Positions 5,967-5,974 of a stretch of DNA of 5,974 bases are shown here, one piece after another. Below the pieces are notes generated by a model. That model ran no database searches. It was not told the DNA's origin and saw only the letters and a list, made by a program, of their open reading frames with translations. The stretch comes from Eubacterium sp. (GTDB lineage Bacteria > Bacillota > Clostridia > Oscillospirales > Acutalibacteraceae). Each line of letters opens with the position of its first letter. Within the stretch, counting starts at the first letter, position 1. The stretch covers positions 1 through 5,974 of the forward strand of contig JAFYGD010000115.1 of assembly GCA_017543415.1 (NCBI GenBank), written 5' to 3'. The translations under genes and the position numbers were made by a program.

Positions 5967-5974
5967 GGAGGAGA
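5967..5974 (+). promoter_or_regulatory. Ribosome binding site of a gene starting just past the window
   Basis: GGAGGAGA fills the last 8 bases and closely matches the Shine-Dalgarno consensus. Together with the promoter just upstream, it implies a start codon within roughly 5-10 bases of the right edge and a short leader. The gene itself is not visible, so its identity is unknown. Confidence 0.7.

Noticed and set aside
1..5974. CRISPR array, tRNA/rRNA genes, transposase or defence genes
   Set aside because: No spaced direct repeats, tRNA-like folds or transposase motifs were seen; the window is filled by five housekeeping genes.

Overview
The window looks like a moderately AT-rich member of the Clostridia, probably in or near the Oscillospiraceae/Ruminococcaceae. 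The evidence is the protein style, the Gram-positive Shine-Dalgarno sites, the SigA-type promoters, and a gene order (ispA remnant, dxs, tlyA/yqxC, nadK, argR/ahrC, recN) that matches the well-known xseA-xseB-ispA-dxs-yqxC-(nadK)-argR-recN cluster of Firmicutes. The taxonomic placement is inference. All supported genes lie on the + strand.

Layout: bases 1 to about 137 contain no recognisable gene and are broken by stops in all three forward frames. They include an imperfect hairpin and run directly into what reads as the last ~50 codons of ispA (farnesyl diphosphate synthase), stop at 290-292. The rest of ispA, including its catalytic motifs, is absent from the window. A short AT-rich gap follows with a plausible SigA promoter (-35 at 311-316, extended -10 at 331-339). 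Then come five intact, tightly packed genes: dxs (364-2205), tlyA-like rRNA methyltransferase (2198-3004), nadK (3006-3809), argR (3812-4264) and recN (4257-5918). Two junctions overlap by 8 bases and the other two are 1-2 bases apart, so this is almost certainly one transcript. After recN, a strong promoter (perfect TATAAT, 17-base spacer) and a strong ribosome binding site end the window, announcing a new transcription unit just outside it.

Functionally the operon is housekeeping and mixed: the first step of the MEP isoprenoid pathway (Dxs), ribosomal RNA 2'-O-methylation (TlyA), NADP supply (NadK), arginine-responsive regulation (ArgR) and double-strand-break repair (RecN). All five proteins keep their family motifs and expected lengths. 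I found no undescribed multi-gene system. The part most worth a second look is the left edge, where ispA appears cut off by an unidentified, possibly repeated, non-coding segment.
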